10,763 nt of DNA from PALSA-1004 sp046596405 (lineage in GTDB: Bacteria; Pseudomonadota; Gammaproteobacteria; Burkholderiales; SG8-41): NCBI GenBank assembly GCA_046596405.1, contig JBKJMN010000070.1:1-10763 (forward strand), written 5' to 3'. Positions 1 to 5,706 of the stretch are shown here, piece after piece. Each line of letters begins with the position of its first letter. Positions within the stretch are counted from its first letter, which is position 1. A program made the position numbers and the translations under genes. Below the pieces are notes generated by a model. That model was not told the origin of the DNA. It did not search any database and saw only the letters and a list, made by a program, of their open reading frames with translations.

Positions 1-19
1 ATGAAACGCGCGATGCGCT

Positions 20-114
20 GTCACGATTTTGGCTCAGGGCTAGAAGAAAGTCCTGCGGCTTAGTCATTCTAAGCAAGGGACTTCTCGACACCGCCATGGG
101 CCAAAACTCGTGCC
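20..114. repeat. Imperfect stem-loop, unit 1 of a paired intergenic repeat
   Basis: A long imperfect inverted repeat. The base pairs 22-33 with 100-112 (12 bp, with C107 bulged). An inner stem pairs 48-53 with 78-83, and the apex pairs 58-63 with 69-74 around a TCATT loop (64-68). The centre reads TAGTCATTCTA (61-71). Its reverse complement is the centre of the neighbouring stem-loop at 125-223, so the two look like oppositely oriented members of one repeat family, in the manner of paired REP units. Pairings were read by eye. The family name and function are unknown to me. Confidence 0.6.
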
Positions 115-124
115 AGCCCGAAGG

Positions 125-223
125 GTTGCAGCCAGAATCGGCGATGGCAGCGTTGCTCGTCTTGGCAATAGAATGACTATTGCCTTCACCGGGCGTCTTG
201 CCCTCACCAATTCTGGCTGCAAC
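125..223. repeat. Imperfect stem-loop, unit 2 of a paired intergenic repeat
   Basis: Two 46-nt arms (125-170 and 178-223) flank a 7-nt loop (171-177). The outer 14 bp (125-138 with 210-223) and the inner 7 bp (164-170 with 178-184) pair perfectly, while the middle of the arms is only partly complementary. The apex TAGAATGACTA (169-179) is the exact reverse complement of the apex of the stem-loop at 20-114. No T-run follows, so it does not look like an ordinary intrinsic terminator. It ends 32 bases before the amidase start and could lie in its leader. Confidence 0.65.
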
Positions 224-255
224 GCACACGTGTTTCATTGTGTTAGGGACTCTAG

Positions 256-1701
256 ATGAACGATCTGCATTGGTTGACCGCCGCCGGGATCGGCGCCGCG
301 TACTCGGCGCGCAAGCTGTCGCCCGTTGAGCTGGTGCGGGCATTGCTCGATCGCATCAATGCGCTGGAACCGCAGTTGCACGCTTTCGTCAAGATCGATG
401 GCGAGGCTGTGCTGGCGGCGGCGAGGGACGCAGAGCGGGAAATCCGCGCGGGCCGCCGGCGCGGGCCGCTGCACGGCGTGCCGGTCGGGATCAAAGACAT
501 CATCGACGTTGCCGGGGAGGTGACTACCTGTCACTCGAAGATATTTTTGAAGAACGTCGCCAAAGAGGACGCGGAAGTCATCAGCCGCCTGCGCGCGGCC
601 GGCGCCCTCCTGTTCGGCAAACTGTCGTTGCACGAATTCGCGATCGGCGGCCCGTCGTTCGATCTGCCGTTTCCGCCGGCACGCAATCCGTGGAACATTA
701 ACCACCATCCGGGGGGCTCGTCTTCCGGCTCGGGCACGGCACTCGCCGCGGGCTTTCTGCCGCTCGCGCTGGGGACGGATACCGGCGGCTCGATCCGCAA
801 TCCCGCGGGCACGTGTGGGGTGGTCGGTCTGAAGCCGACCTACGGGCTCGTGTCGCGGCGCGGCGTGTTTCCGCTCGCATTCACGCTCGACCATATCGGG
901 CCGATGGCACGCACGGTCGAGGATGCGGCGCTTGCGCTCGACGTGCTGGCCGGCCATGACGCCAAAGATCCCGGCAGCGCGGCGGTCGCGCACGGTAGTT
1001 TCGGCGTCGATCTGGAACGCGGCGTGCGCGGACTGCGCGTCGGTTTCGTGCGCCATTTTCACGAAACGGATGTGCCGGCACATCCCGAAGTCACCGCGGC
1101 GCTCGACGAAGCCGCGAAAGTATTCAAGCGCGAAGGCGCGCTGGTGCGCGATATCAAACTGCCCTCGCTGCTGGAACTCAGTGGCGTATCGCGCATTTTC
1201 ATGCTGGCCGAGTCGTGGACGGTGCACGCGCCGTGGCTGCGCGAGCGGCCCGGCGATTACGCGGAAACTTCACGGCGCAAGCTGATGGGCGGCGCTTTTC
1301 TCGGCGCCGGCGATTACGTGCACGCGCAGCAGCGCCGCCTGCAGTTGAGCGACACGGTCAACGCGGCGCTGCGCGACGTCGATGTTCTGCTGTGCGCGAA
1401 CTCGCTCGATCCCGCGTGCCGCATCGACGACGATGCGGAACTCGCGCGCACTTATCCGCGCCAGGCGCGCAGCCCGTTCAATCTGACCGGCCACCCGGCG
1501 CTCGCGCTGATGTGCGGGCTGTCGAAAGGCGGGCTGCCGCTCGCGCTGCAAATCGTCGGCCGCATGCACGACGAAGTCACGGTGCTGCGCGCCGCCGCTG
1601 CGTACGAGCGAGCGACAGACTGGCATACTCGCCGGCCACCGATTAAAGCGAAAAGCGAGCCACAGAGGTCTCAGAGGACACAGAGAAATGCCAGAGCATG
1701 A
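256..1701 (+). CDS. Amidase signature family hydrolase (GatA-like)
   Basis: A 481-residue serine hydrolase of the amidase signature family, which cleaves C-N bonds of amides; the substrate cannot be told from sequence. The Ser-cisSer-Lys triad is visible: Lys80 in GIKDIIDV, Ser155 in the GGSSSGSG loop (153-160) and nucleophile Ser179 in GTDTGGS (173-179). Their spacing of 75 and 24 residues is the usual one for the family. Length is normal. The ATG follows AGGGA (245-249) at a 6-base spacing. No signal peptide is seen, so it is probably cytosolic. There are no gatC or gatB partners here, so a stand-alone catabolic amidase is more likely than a tRNA amidotransferase subunit. Oddity: the last 14 or so residues, rich in Gln, Arg and Ser, are encoded by the left arm of an inverted repeat, and the stop codon lies in that repeat's loop. 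Confidence 0.93.
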   Translation: MNDLHWLTAAGIGAAYSARKLSPVELVRALLDRINALEPQLHAFVKIDGEAVLAAARDAEREIRAGRRRGPLHGVPVGIKDIIDVAGEVTTCHSKIFLKNVAKEDAEVISRLRAAGALLFGKLSLHEFAIGGPSFDLPFPPARNPWNINHHPGGSSSGSGTALAAGFLPLALGTDTGGSIRNPAGTCGVVGLKPTYGLVSRRGVFPLAFTLDHIGPMARTVEDAALALDVLAGHDAKDPGSAAVAHGSFGVDLERGVRGLRVGFVRHFHETDVPAHPEVTAALDEAAKVFKREGALVRDIKLPSLLELSGVSRIFMLAESWTVHAPWLRERPGDYAETSRRKLMGGAFLGAGDYVHAQQRRLQLSDTVNAALRDVDVLLCANSLDPACRIDDDAELARTYPRQARSPFNLTGHPALALMCGLSKGGLPLALQIVGRMHDEVTVLRAAAAYERATDWHTRRPPIKAKSEPQRSQRTQRNARA

Positions 1702-1750
1702 AATCAATTGCCGTTTGATTTTCCTCTGCGTTCTCTGTGACCTCTGTGGC
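1659..1750. repeat. Composite inverted repeat at the amidase 3' end
   Basis: The left arm 1659-1688 and right arm 1721-1750 are near-perfect reverse complements with about four mismatches and a loop of about 32 bases. Each arm is built from repeats of a CACAGAG-like unit. The outermost 12 bases (GCCACAGAGGTC and its complement) match exactly. The left arm is coding (end of the amidase) and the amidase stop (1699-1701) is in the loop. From memory, arms built of CACAGAG-type units recur between genes in many environmental proteobacterial genomes. It may act as a transcript-end structure, but no U-tract follows directly. Confidence 0.8.
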
Positions 1751-1798
1751 CAAATGTTTTGTGGTGTTTAGAAAAGAAATTAAAAAGGAAGGCAAATC

Positions 1799-3040
1799 AT
1801 GCTGAACCGCCGAACATTCATGTCGTTGATGGCCAGTGCCGCGGCGATACCGCAGGCCGCGTGGGCGCAGCCCAAGCCCGGGAGAGTCGCGTTATATGCG
1901 AACGTCGGCGAGGTGCTTACGCGCTATGACGTCGATGTCGAGGCCGCGACGCTGACGCAACGCGAGAGCGTGACGCTGCCCGCCGGCGTGCAATATTGCT
2001 GGCCGCACGTGTCGCGCCGCTATCTGTATGTCGCGACGAGCAGCAGCGCTTCGGGTTACGGGCCGACGGGGACCGAGCATCACGTGACGGCATTCAAAAT
2101 TGATCCGGCCAGCGGAGCGCTCACCAAGCATGGCGAATCGATCACGCTGCCGATGCGCCCGATCCACATGACCACCGACATTCCGTCGCAGAACATTCTG
2201 GTCGCTTTCAATAGCCCGAGCGCGCTGCGCGTCTATCGCATCAATAAAGATTTCACGCCCGGCGAAGAAGTGAAGCAAGCGGCCATGGACGCGGGCATCT
2301 TCGCGCACCAGATTCGCGTCACGCCGGACAACCGTCACGCGATACTGGTCACCCGCGGCAACGAGGTAACGCCGGCCAAGCCCGAAGACCCCGGCGCCTT
2401 GAAGCTGTTCGATTACAACAACGGCGTGCTCACCAACGAAGTCTCGATCGCGCCCAACGGCGGCAGAGAGTACGGCCCGAGGCACCTGGATTTCCATCCG
2501 ACGCAGCCGTGGATGTACGTGTCGATAGAAACGCAGAACAAGCTGCACATGCACCGGATGCAGGGCGGCAAACCGCTGCCGGAAGTCGTTTACTCCAAGG
2601 ACACGCTGGCCGAGCCGAACAACATCAGGTCGCGCCAGGCGGCGAGCACCGTGCACGTGCACCCGAACGGCCGCTTTGTGTATGGCTCGAACCGTTCGCA
2701 GGACACGGTCGAATTCCAGGGTAAAAAGGTCTACAAGGGCGGCGAAAACAGCATCGTCGTTTACTCGATCAACCAGCAGACCGGCGAACCGACGGCTATC
2801 CAGCACATTGAGACCCGGGCCATACACCCGCGTACGTTCCACATCGATCCCAGCGGCCGCATGCTGGTGGCGCAGCACAATCTGCCGGTCAATGTGAGGG
2901 ATGGCGACACGGTGAAGACGCTGCCCGCGGGCCTTTCGGTATTTCGCATGGGCAGCGACGGCAAGCTCGAATTCGTGCGCAAGTACGACGTCGAGGTCGG
3001 CGACAAGCTCATGTTCTGGATGGGCATGGTGCCGCTGTAG
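1799..3040 (+). CDS. Exported lactonase family beta-propeller protein
   Basis: A 413-residue protein of the lactonase/6-phosphogluconolactonase-like beta-propeller family. The N-terminus carries a twin-arginine-type signal: Arg4-Arg5 followed by Thr-Phe-Met, a hydrophobic stretch, and a probable cleavage site after Ala23 (AWA before QPKPG). The mature part shows repeated blade motifs such as PRHLDFHP with WMYVSIE, VHVHPNGRFVYGSN, and PRTFHIDPSGRMLVA. Export argues against being the cytosolic pentose-phosphate enzyme; a periplasmic sugar-lactone hydrolase or a non-enzymatic propeller fits better. The start is supported by a GGAAGG site (1787-1792) at a 6-base spacing. The amidase ends 97 bases upstream, with the inverted repeat between, so co-transcription is uncertain. 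Its substrate cannot be inferred. Confidence 0.85.
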   Translation: MLNRRTFMSLMASAAAIPQAAWAQPKPGRVALYANVGEVLTRYDVDVEAATLTQRESVTLPAGVQYCWPHVSRRYLYVATSSSASGYGPTGTEHHVTAFKIDPASGALTKHGESITLPMRPIHMTTDIPSQNILVAFNSPSALRVYRINKDFTPGEEVKQAAMDAGIFAHQIRVTPDNRHAILVTRGNEVTPAKPEDPGALKLFDYNNGVLTNEVSIAPNGGREYGPRHLDFHPTQPWMYVSIETQNKLHMHRMQGGKPLPEVVYSKDTLAEPNNIRSRQAASTVHVHPNGRFVYGSNRSQDTVEFQGKKVYKGGENSIVVYSINQQTGEPTAIQHIETRAIHPRTFHIDPSGRMLVAQHNLPVNVRDGDTVKTLPAGLSVFRMGSDGKLEFVRKYDVEVGDKLMFWMGMVPL

Positions 3041-3062
3041 GCGGCGGCACCGCGCGCAACGC

Positions 3063-3099
3063 AAAAAAATGCGGATGCGCGCACGGGCGCATCCGCATT
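3063..3099 (-). terminator. Intrinsic terminator of the MXKDX gene
   Basis: A perfect 13-bp stem (3068-3080 with 3087-3099) closes a 6-base loop. Read on the minus strand, the stem runs into seven Ts (complement of A3063-A3069), the standard Rho-independent layout, 13 bases after the stop codon of the minus-strand gene. On the plus strand the stem is followed by CCCGCC without a T-run, so it would terminate the convergent lactonase-like gene less well. Confidence 0.85.
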
Positions 3100-3111
3100 C
3101 CCGCCGGCCGC

Positions 3112-3357
3112 TTACTTTTTCATCTCGTCTTTCTTCATCATGCCGTCTTTCTTCATTTCGTCTTTGTGCATGCCGTCCTTCATCATGCCGTCTTTCTTCA
3201 TTCCGTCTTTGTGCATGCTGTCCTTCTTCATGCCGTCCGCCTTCATTTCGTCTTTCTTCATCATGCCGTCTTTTTTCATCATGTCGTCCGCAGCGTAGGC
3301 GCCCGTCATCGAAACTGCCATGCAACCGGCAGCAATCATCGTCAGCAGTGCTTTCAT
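3112..3357 (-). CDS. Pentapeptide MXKDX repeat protein
   Basis: An 81-residue small exported protein. Residues 1-22 form a signal peptide with probable cleavage after AYA. From Met26 to the C-terminus the protein consists only of degenerate 5-6-residue units of the form M-(M/H/K)-K-D-(G/E/S), about ten copies, two with His in the second position. This matches the known family of small betaproteobacterial proteins called pentapeptide MXKDX repeat proteins, whose function is unknown. The mature chain is highly charged and Met-rich with alternating Lys and Asp, so it should be soluble and perhaps disordered; metal or envelope-stress roles are speculation. The ATG is preceded by AAAGGGA at about 8 bases. 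The gene stands alone, convergent with the lactonase-like gene, with its own terminator. Confidence 0.9.
   Translation of the reverse strand: MKALLTMIAAGCMAVSMTGAYAADDMMKKDGMMKKDEMKADGMKKDSMHKDGMKKDGMMKDGMHKDEMKKDGMMKKDEMKK
3115..3282 (-). repeat. Tandem degenerate 15-18 bp coding repeat
   Basis: The codons for residues 26-81 of the MXKDX protein form a degenerate tandem array with units of 15 bases, some extended to 18 by an extra Met codon. Plus-strand units read like CATGCCGTCTTTCTT. Mixed unit lengths fit growth and loss by slippage, so copy number may vary between strains. Confidence 0.8.
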
Positions 3358-3515
3358 GGAACATTCCCTTTAAAGGTGAGTGCCGGAAAACGGCGTGGCC
3401 GGCCGTCCGGCGGTTGTCGCGCAGGGCCGCGGCGGCCTTGCGTGGTTGGATTGCCACTGCACATAGTCGGAGCGCCGCCGGAAACCTTACTTTTGCGCGC
3501 GCACGGGCGTCGTCT

Positions 3516-3531
3516 GCATGCTAGGATGTGC
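3516..3531 (+). promoter_or_regulatory. Putative extended -10 promoter, copy 1 of a 16-nt repeat
   Basis: GCATGCTAGGATGTGC contains TGC-TAGGAT, which fits an extended -10 element (TGn followed by a TATAAT-like hexamer). A transcript would start near 3534 and read into the phosphodiesterase gene. No good -35 is present at 16-17 bases. The same 16 bases occur at 7515-7530 upstream of the selenoprotein gene. The identity is observed; the promoter role is inference. Confidence 0.35.
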
Positions 3532-3558
3532 AAGGCTCAGGGGGAAAACAACAACTCT

Positions 3559-3651
3559 ATGGTTGAACGCGATTGCTACCGTCGGACGGCCGGCACCGGG
3601 ACTTCGCTGGTTGTAAATAAGGGCGTCAGCGCCACGCCCGCTGCACAGTAG
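3559..3651 (+). CDS. Possible 30-residue leader peptide
   Basis: A short frame starts with ATG 3559, encodes 30 residues (beginning MVERDCYRRTAG) and ends with TAG 3649-3651, 11 bases before the phosphodiesterase ATG. A strong AGGGGGA (3539-3545) lies 13 bases upstream, rather far for a Shine-Dalgarno site. It falls between the putative -10 motif and the operon, so it could be a leader or coupling peptide. I recognise no family, and chance is a real alternative. Confidence 0.22.
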   Translation: MVERDCYRRTAGTGTSLVVNKGVSATPAAQ

Positions 3652-3662
3652 GCGCCGGCGCC

Positions 3663-4430
3663 ATGCGTTTACGCGTGCTGGGTTGCTCGGGCGGCATCGG
3701 CGGTCAGCAGAACCGGACCACGTCGTTTCTGGCGGACGACGACATCCTGATCGACGCCGGCACCGGCGTTGGCGATCTGTCGTTAGCTGAACTGACGACG
3801 ATCGACCATATTTTCATTACGCATTCGCATCTCGACCACGTCAACTCGATCGCGTTTTTCGTCGATTCGGTGGGCGCGCTGCGGTCGAAACCGGTCACGG
3901 TTTACGCGCTGGCGCAAACCATCGCGATCCTCAAGAAGAATCTGTTCAACTGGGACGTGTGGCCCGATTTCACAATGATCCCGACCGCCGAGGAGCCGTG
4001 GTTGCGTTACCACGAAGTCGAAGTCGGGCAGGTAATCATGCTGGGTGCGCGCAAAATCACCGTGCTGCCCGCGGTCCATACGGTCCCCGCGGTCGGCTAT
4101 CTGCTCGACAGCGGGCGGGGCAGCCTCGTCTTTACCGGCGACACCGGCCCCAATGACGCGCTGTGGAACGTCGTAAACAAGCTCGCCAATCTCAAGTTCC
4201 TGATTATCGAAACGGCATTTTCGGACAAGGACCGCCAGCTCGCCGAGCTCGCCAAGCACCTGTGCCCCTCGATGCTCGGCGAGGAACTCGCCAAGTTCAC
4301 GCTGCCCGCGGACGTCTATATCACCCATCTCAAACCGAGCGAAATCGAACTGACGATGCAGGAAATCGAAGAACTGCCGGGAGATCGGCGGCCAGCGCCG
4401 CTGCAGAACAACCACGTGTTCGAATTCTGA
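3663..4430 (+). CDS. MBL-fold class II 3',5'-cyclic-nucleotide phosphodiesterase-like hydrolase
   Basis: A 255-residue metallo-beta-lactamase-fold protein. The metal ligands are all visible: His54, His56, Asp58 and His59 in THSHLDH, then His139 (AVHTVP), Asp160 (FTGDTG) and His222 (ITHLKP). The N-terminus RLRVLGCSGG and the blocks HSHLDHVNSI and FTGDTGPND resemble proteins annotated as class II cyclic-nucleotide phosphodiesterases in betaproteobacteria, which would hydrolyse cAMP or cGMP. The exact substrate is not proven by sequence. No signal peptide is seen, so it is cytosolic. The start is preceded only by a weak AGG-containing site. It is the first gene of a same-strand group with an HD-GYP gene and a GGDEF-EAL gene, pointing to a nucleotide second-messenger role. 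Confidence 0.82.
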   Translation: MRLRVLGCSGGIGGQQNRTTSFLADDDILIDAGTGVGDLSLAELTTIDHIFITHSHLDHVNSIAFFVDSVGALRSKPVTVYALAQTIAILKKNLFNWDVWPDFTMIPTAEEPWLRYHEVEVGQVIMLGARKITVLPAVHTVPAVGYLLDSGRGSLVFTGDTGPNDALWNVVNKLANLKFLIIETAFSDKDRQLAELAKHLCPSMLGEELAKFTLPADVYITHLKPSEIELTMQEIEELPGDRRPAPLQNNHVFEF

Positions 4431-4527
4431 AAGAACGCCGCAAATTGCAATTGCGCGGCGTGCCGGAAGGACGGAAAATCGCACTACGCGCCGCCATCCG
4501 ATGCGCCGCGGGATCCTTACCGTCATC

Positions 4528-5706
4528 ATGAAAAAACAAATCCCCGTCGACCAATTGAAATTCGGCGTTTACGTGAACGCGCTCGACCGTCCGTGGACGG
4601 ATACGCCTTTCATGTACCAGGGATTCGTGATCAATTCGATGACGCAGATCGAGGCGCTGAAAAAATACTGCAGGAGGGTCACGATAGACACCGACAAAGG
4701 CAGCGACATCTCGCCGAACCCTTTCGGCGGCGACCTGCGCGGCCCGAGTGTGCTCGATACCATCACGGAGCGCGTCACTTACAAAGAAAAAGTGCACGTC
4801 ACCTCGGAGCTGCCGGCCGCGCGCCAGGCGCAGGTGAGGACAACGGTCGTGATGAACGACGTGTTCGGCTCGGTACAGGCGGGCAAGGCGCTCGATGCGC
4901 CGCGCGTGAAGGACGCCGTGAGCAACATGACGGACAGCGTCGTGCGCAATCCCGACGCCATGCTGCTGCTGGCCAAGATGAAAGAGTCGAGCCTCAACAC
5001 GCTCGATCGCGCGATGGGCGTTTCCATCTACATGATCACGTTCGGGCGCTTCCTGTCGCTGCCGCGCGCGCAGATCGACCTGCTCGGCATGCTCGGCTTG
5101 CTGCAGGATGTGGGCAAGCTGCGCCTGCCCACGGCGTTGTTGGCCAAGAGGGAAACCCTGACTGAAGCCGAGCGTGAGCTGTGCAAGACCCACGTCGCGC
5201 ACTCAGTAGCGATCCTGAAGGAGACCAGCGGGCTGCCGCCCGAGTTGCCGGCGCTCGCCGCGCTGCACCACGAACGCCTCGACGGCAGCGGCTATCCGAA
5301 CGGCCTGAAAGGCCCGCAAATCGGCTTGTTCGGCTGCATGGCCGGGCTGATCGACAGTTTCGACGCGCTGACCGAGCCGCGGCCGTACGGCCAGACGCTC
5401 GCGCCGGCAGCGGCGTTGCGCGTTTTCTACGATGAGCGCGACAGCAAGTACGATGGCCCGCTGGTCGAGCAATTCATCCAGTGCATAGGCACCTATCCCG
5501 TCGGGGCGCTCGTTGAATTGCATTCCGGCGAAATTGCGATCGTGATTGCGCGTAATTCGCGGCTGAAGCTCTTTCCGCGCGTGATGACTATCCTTGATAT
5601 TCATCGCAACAAACTGAAAAAGCCGAAGATCGTCGAACAGGCGGGTATCAAGCGCACGCTGCCGAAGGGAAGCATCGAGATTGATCCCTCCGAATATTTC
5701 CTCTAA
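4528..5706 (+). CDS. HD-GYP domain protein with DUF3391 N-terminus
   Basis: A 392-residue protein. Residues 1-60 fit the DUF3391 module common in betaproteobacterial HD-GYP proteins (MKKQIPVDQLKFGVYV, with RRVTID ending the module). Residues 150-310 form the HD-GYP domain, whose active members hydrolyse c-di-GMP. Retained residues include Asp194, Lys197, His222, His247, His248, Asp276 and the GYP triplet in DGSGYP (252-257). Oddities: the HD pair reads Gln193-Asp194, and no His is present near residues 158-165 where the first metal ligand normally sits. Two usual metal ligands are therefore missing, and weak or no phosphodiesterase activity is likely. ATG 4528 is chosen because it gives the typical DUF3391 N-terminus; an in-frame ATG at 4501 adds nine atypical residues. 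The 3' end overlaps the next gene by 26 bases. Confidence 0.88.
   Translation: MKKQIPVDQLKFGVYVNALDRPWTDTPFMYQGFVINSMTQIEALKKYCRRVTIDTDKGSDISPNPFGGDLRGPSVLDTITERVTYKEKVHVTSELPAARQAQVRTTVVMNDVFGSVQAGKALDAPRVKDAVSNMTDSVVRNPDAMLLLAKMKESSLNTLDRAMGVSIYMITFGRFLSLPRAQIDLLGMLGLLQDVGKLRLPTALLAKRETLTEAERELCKTHVAHSVAILKETSGLPPELPALAALHHERLDGSGYPNGLKGPQIGLFGCMAGLIDSFDALTEPRPYGQTLAPAAALRVFYDERDSKYDGPLVEQFIQCIGTYPVGALVELHSGEIAIVIARNSRLKLFPRVMTILDIHRNKLKKPKIVEQAGIKRTLPKGSIEIDPSEYFL
5664..5670 (+). promoter_or_regulatory. Ribosome binding site for the TTG start at 5681
   Basis: GAAGGGA lies inside the end of the HD-GYP gene, 10 bases upstream of TTG 5681. It is the only good Shine-Dalgarno-like site near the start of the downstream gene, which favours this start over the in-frame GTG codons at 5714 and 5720. 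Confidence 0.5.

Larger units (their letters stand above)
3358..3662. other. Divergent intergenic region, MXKDX gene to signalling operon
   Basis: About 305 bases separate two divergent genes. The left end holds the ribosome binding site of the minus-strand MXKDX gene (AAAGGGA). The centre contains a 16-nt motif with an extended -10-like core (3516-3531), which is repeated upstream of the selenoprotein gene. Right of it lies a possible 30-codon leader reading frame (3559-3651). A small hairpin (3621-3626 with 3634-3639) and a 12-base palindrome (3651-3662) directly precede the phosphodiesterase start. I see no clear -35/-10 pair for the minus strand. Confidence 0.5.

Noticed and set aside
1..63. 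A 20-codon frame starting with ATG at base 1 and ending TAG at 61-63.
   Set aside because: Most of it lies in the first arm of the stem-loop at 20-114, it has no visible upstream context, and the product resembles nothing known to me. It may also be the end of a gene outside the window.
235..1227. A 330-codon minus-strand open frame opposite the amidase.
   Set aside because: Arg-rich shadow of a clear amidase-signature gene with intact catalytic residues on the plus strand.
1892..3457. A 521-codon minus-strand open frame opposite the lactonase-like gene and the MXKDX gene.
   Set aside because: It is an antisense shadow typical of GC-rich DNA: Arg/His-rich with no family likeness, overlapping two well-supported genes.
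3077..3509. A 13-base direct repeat GCGCGCACGGGCG at 3077-3089 and 3497-3509.
   Set aside because: Low-complexity GC sequence; one copy is part of the terminator stem-loop. Likely chance.
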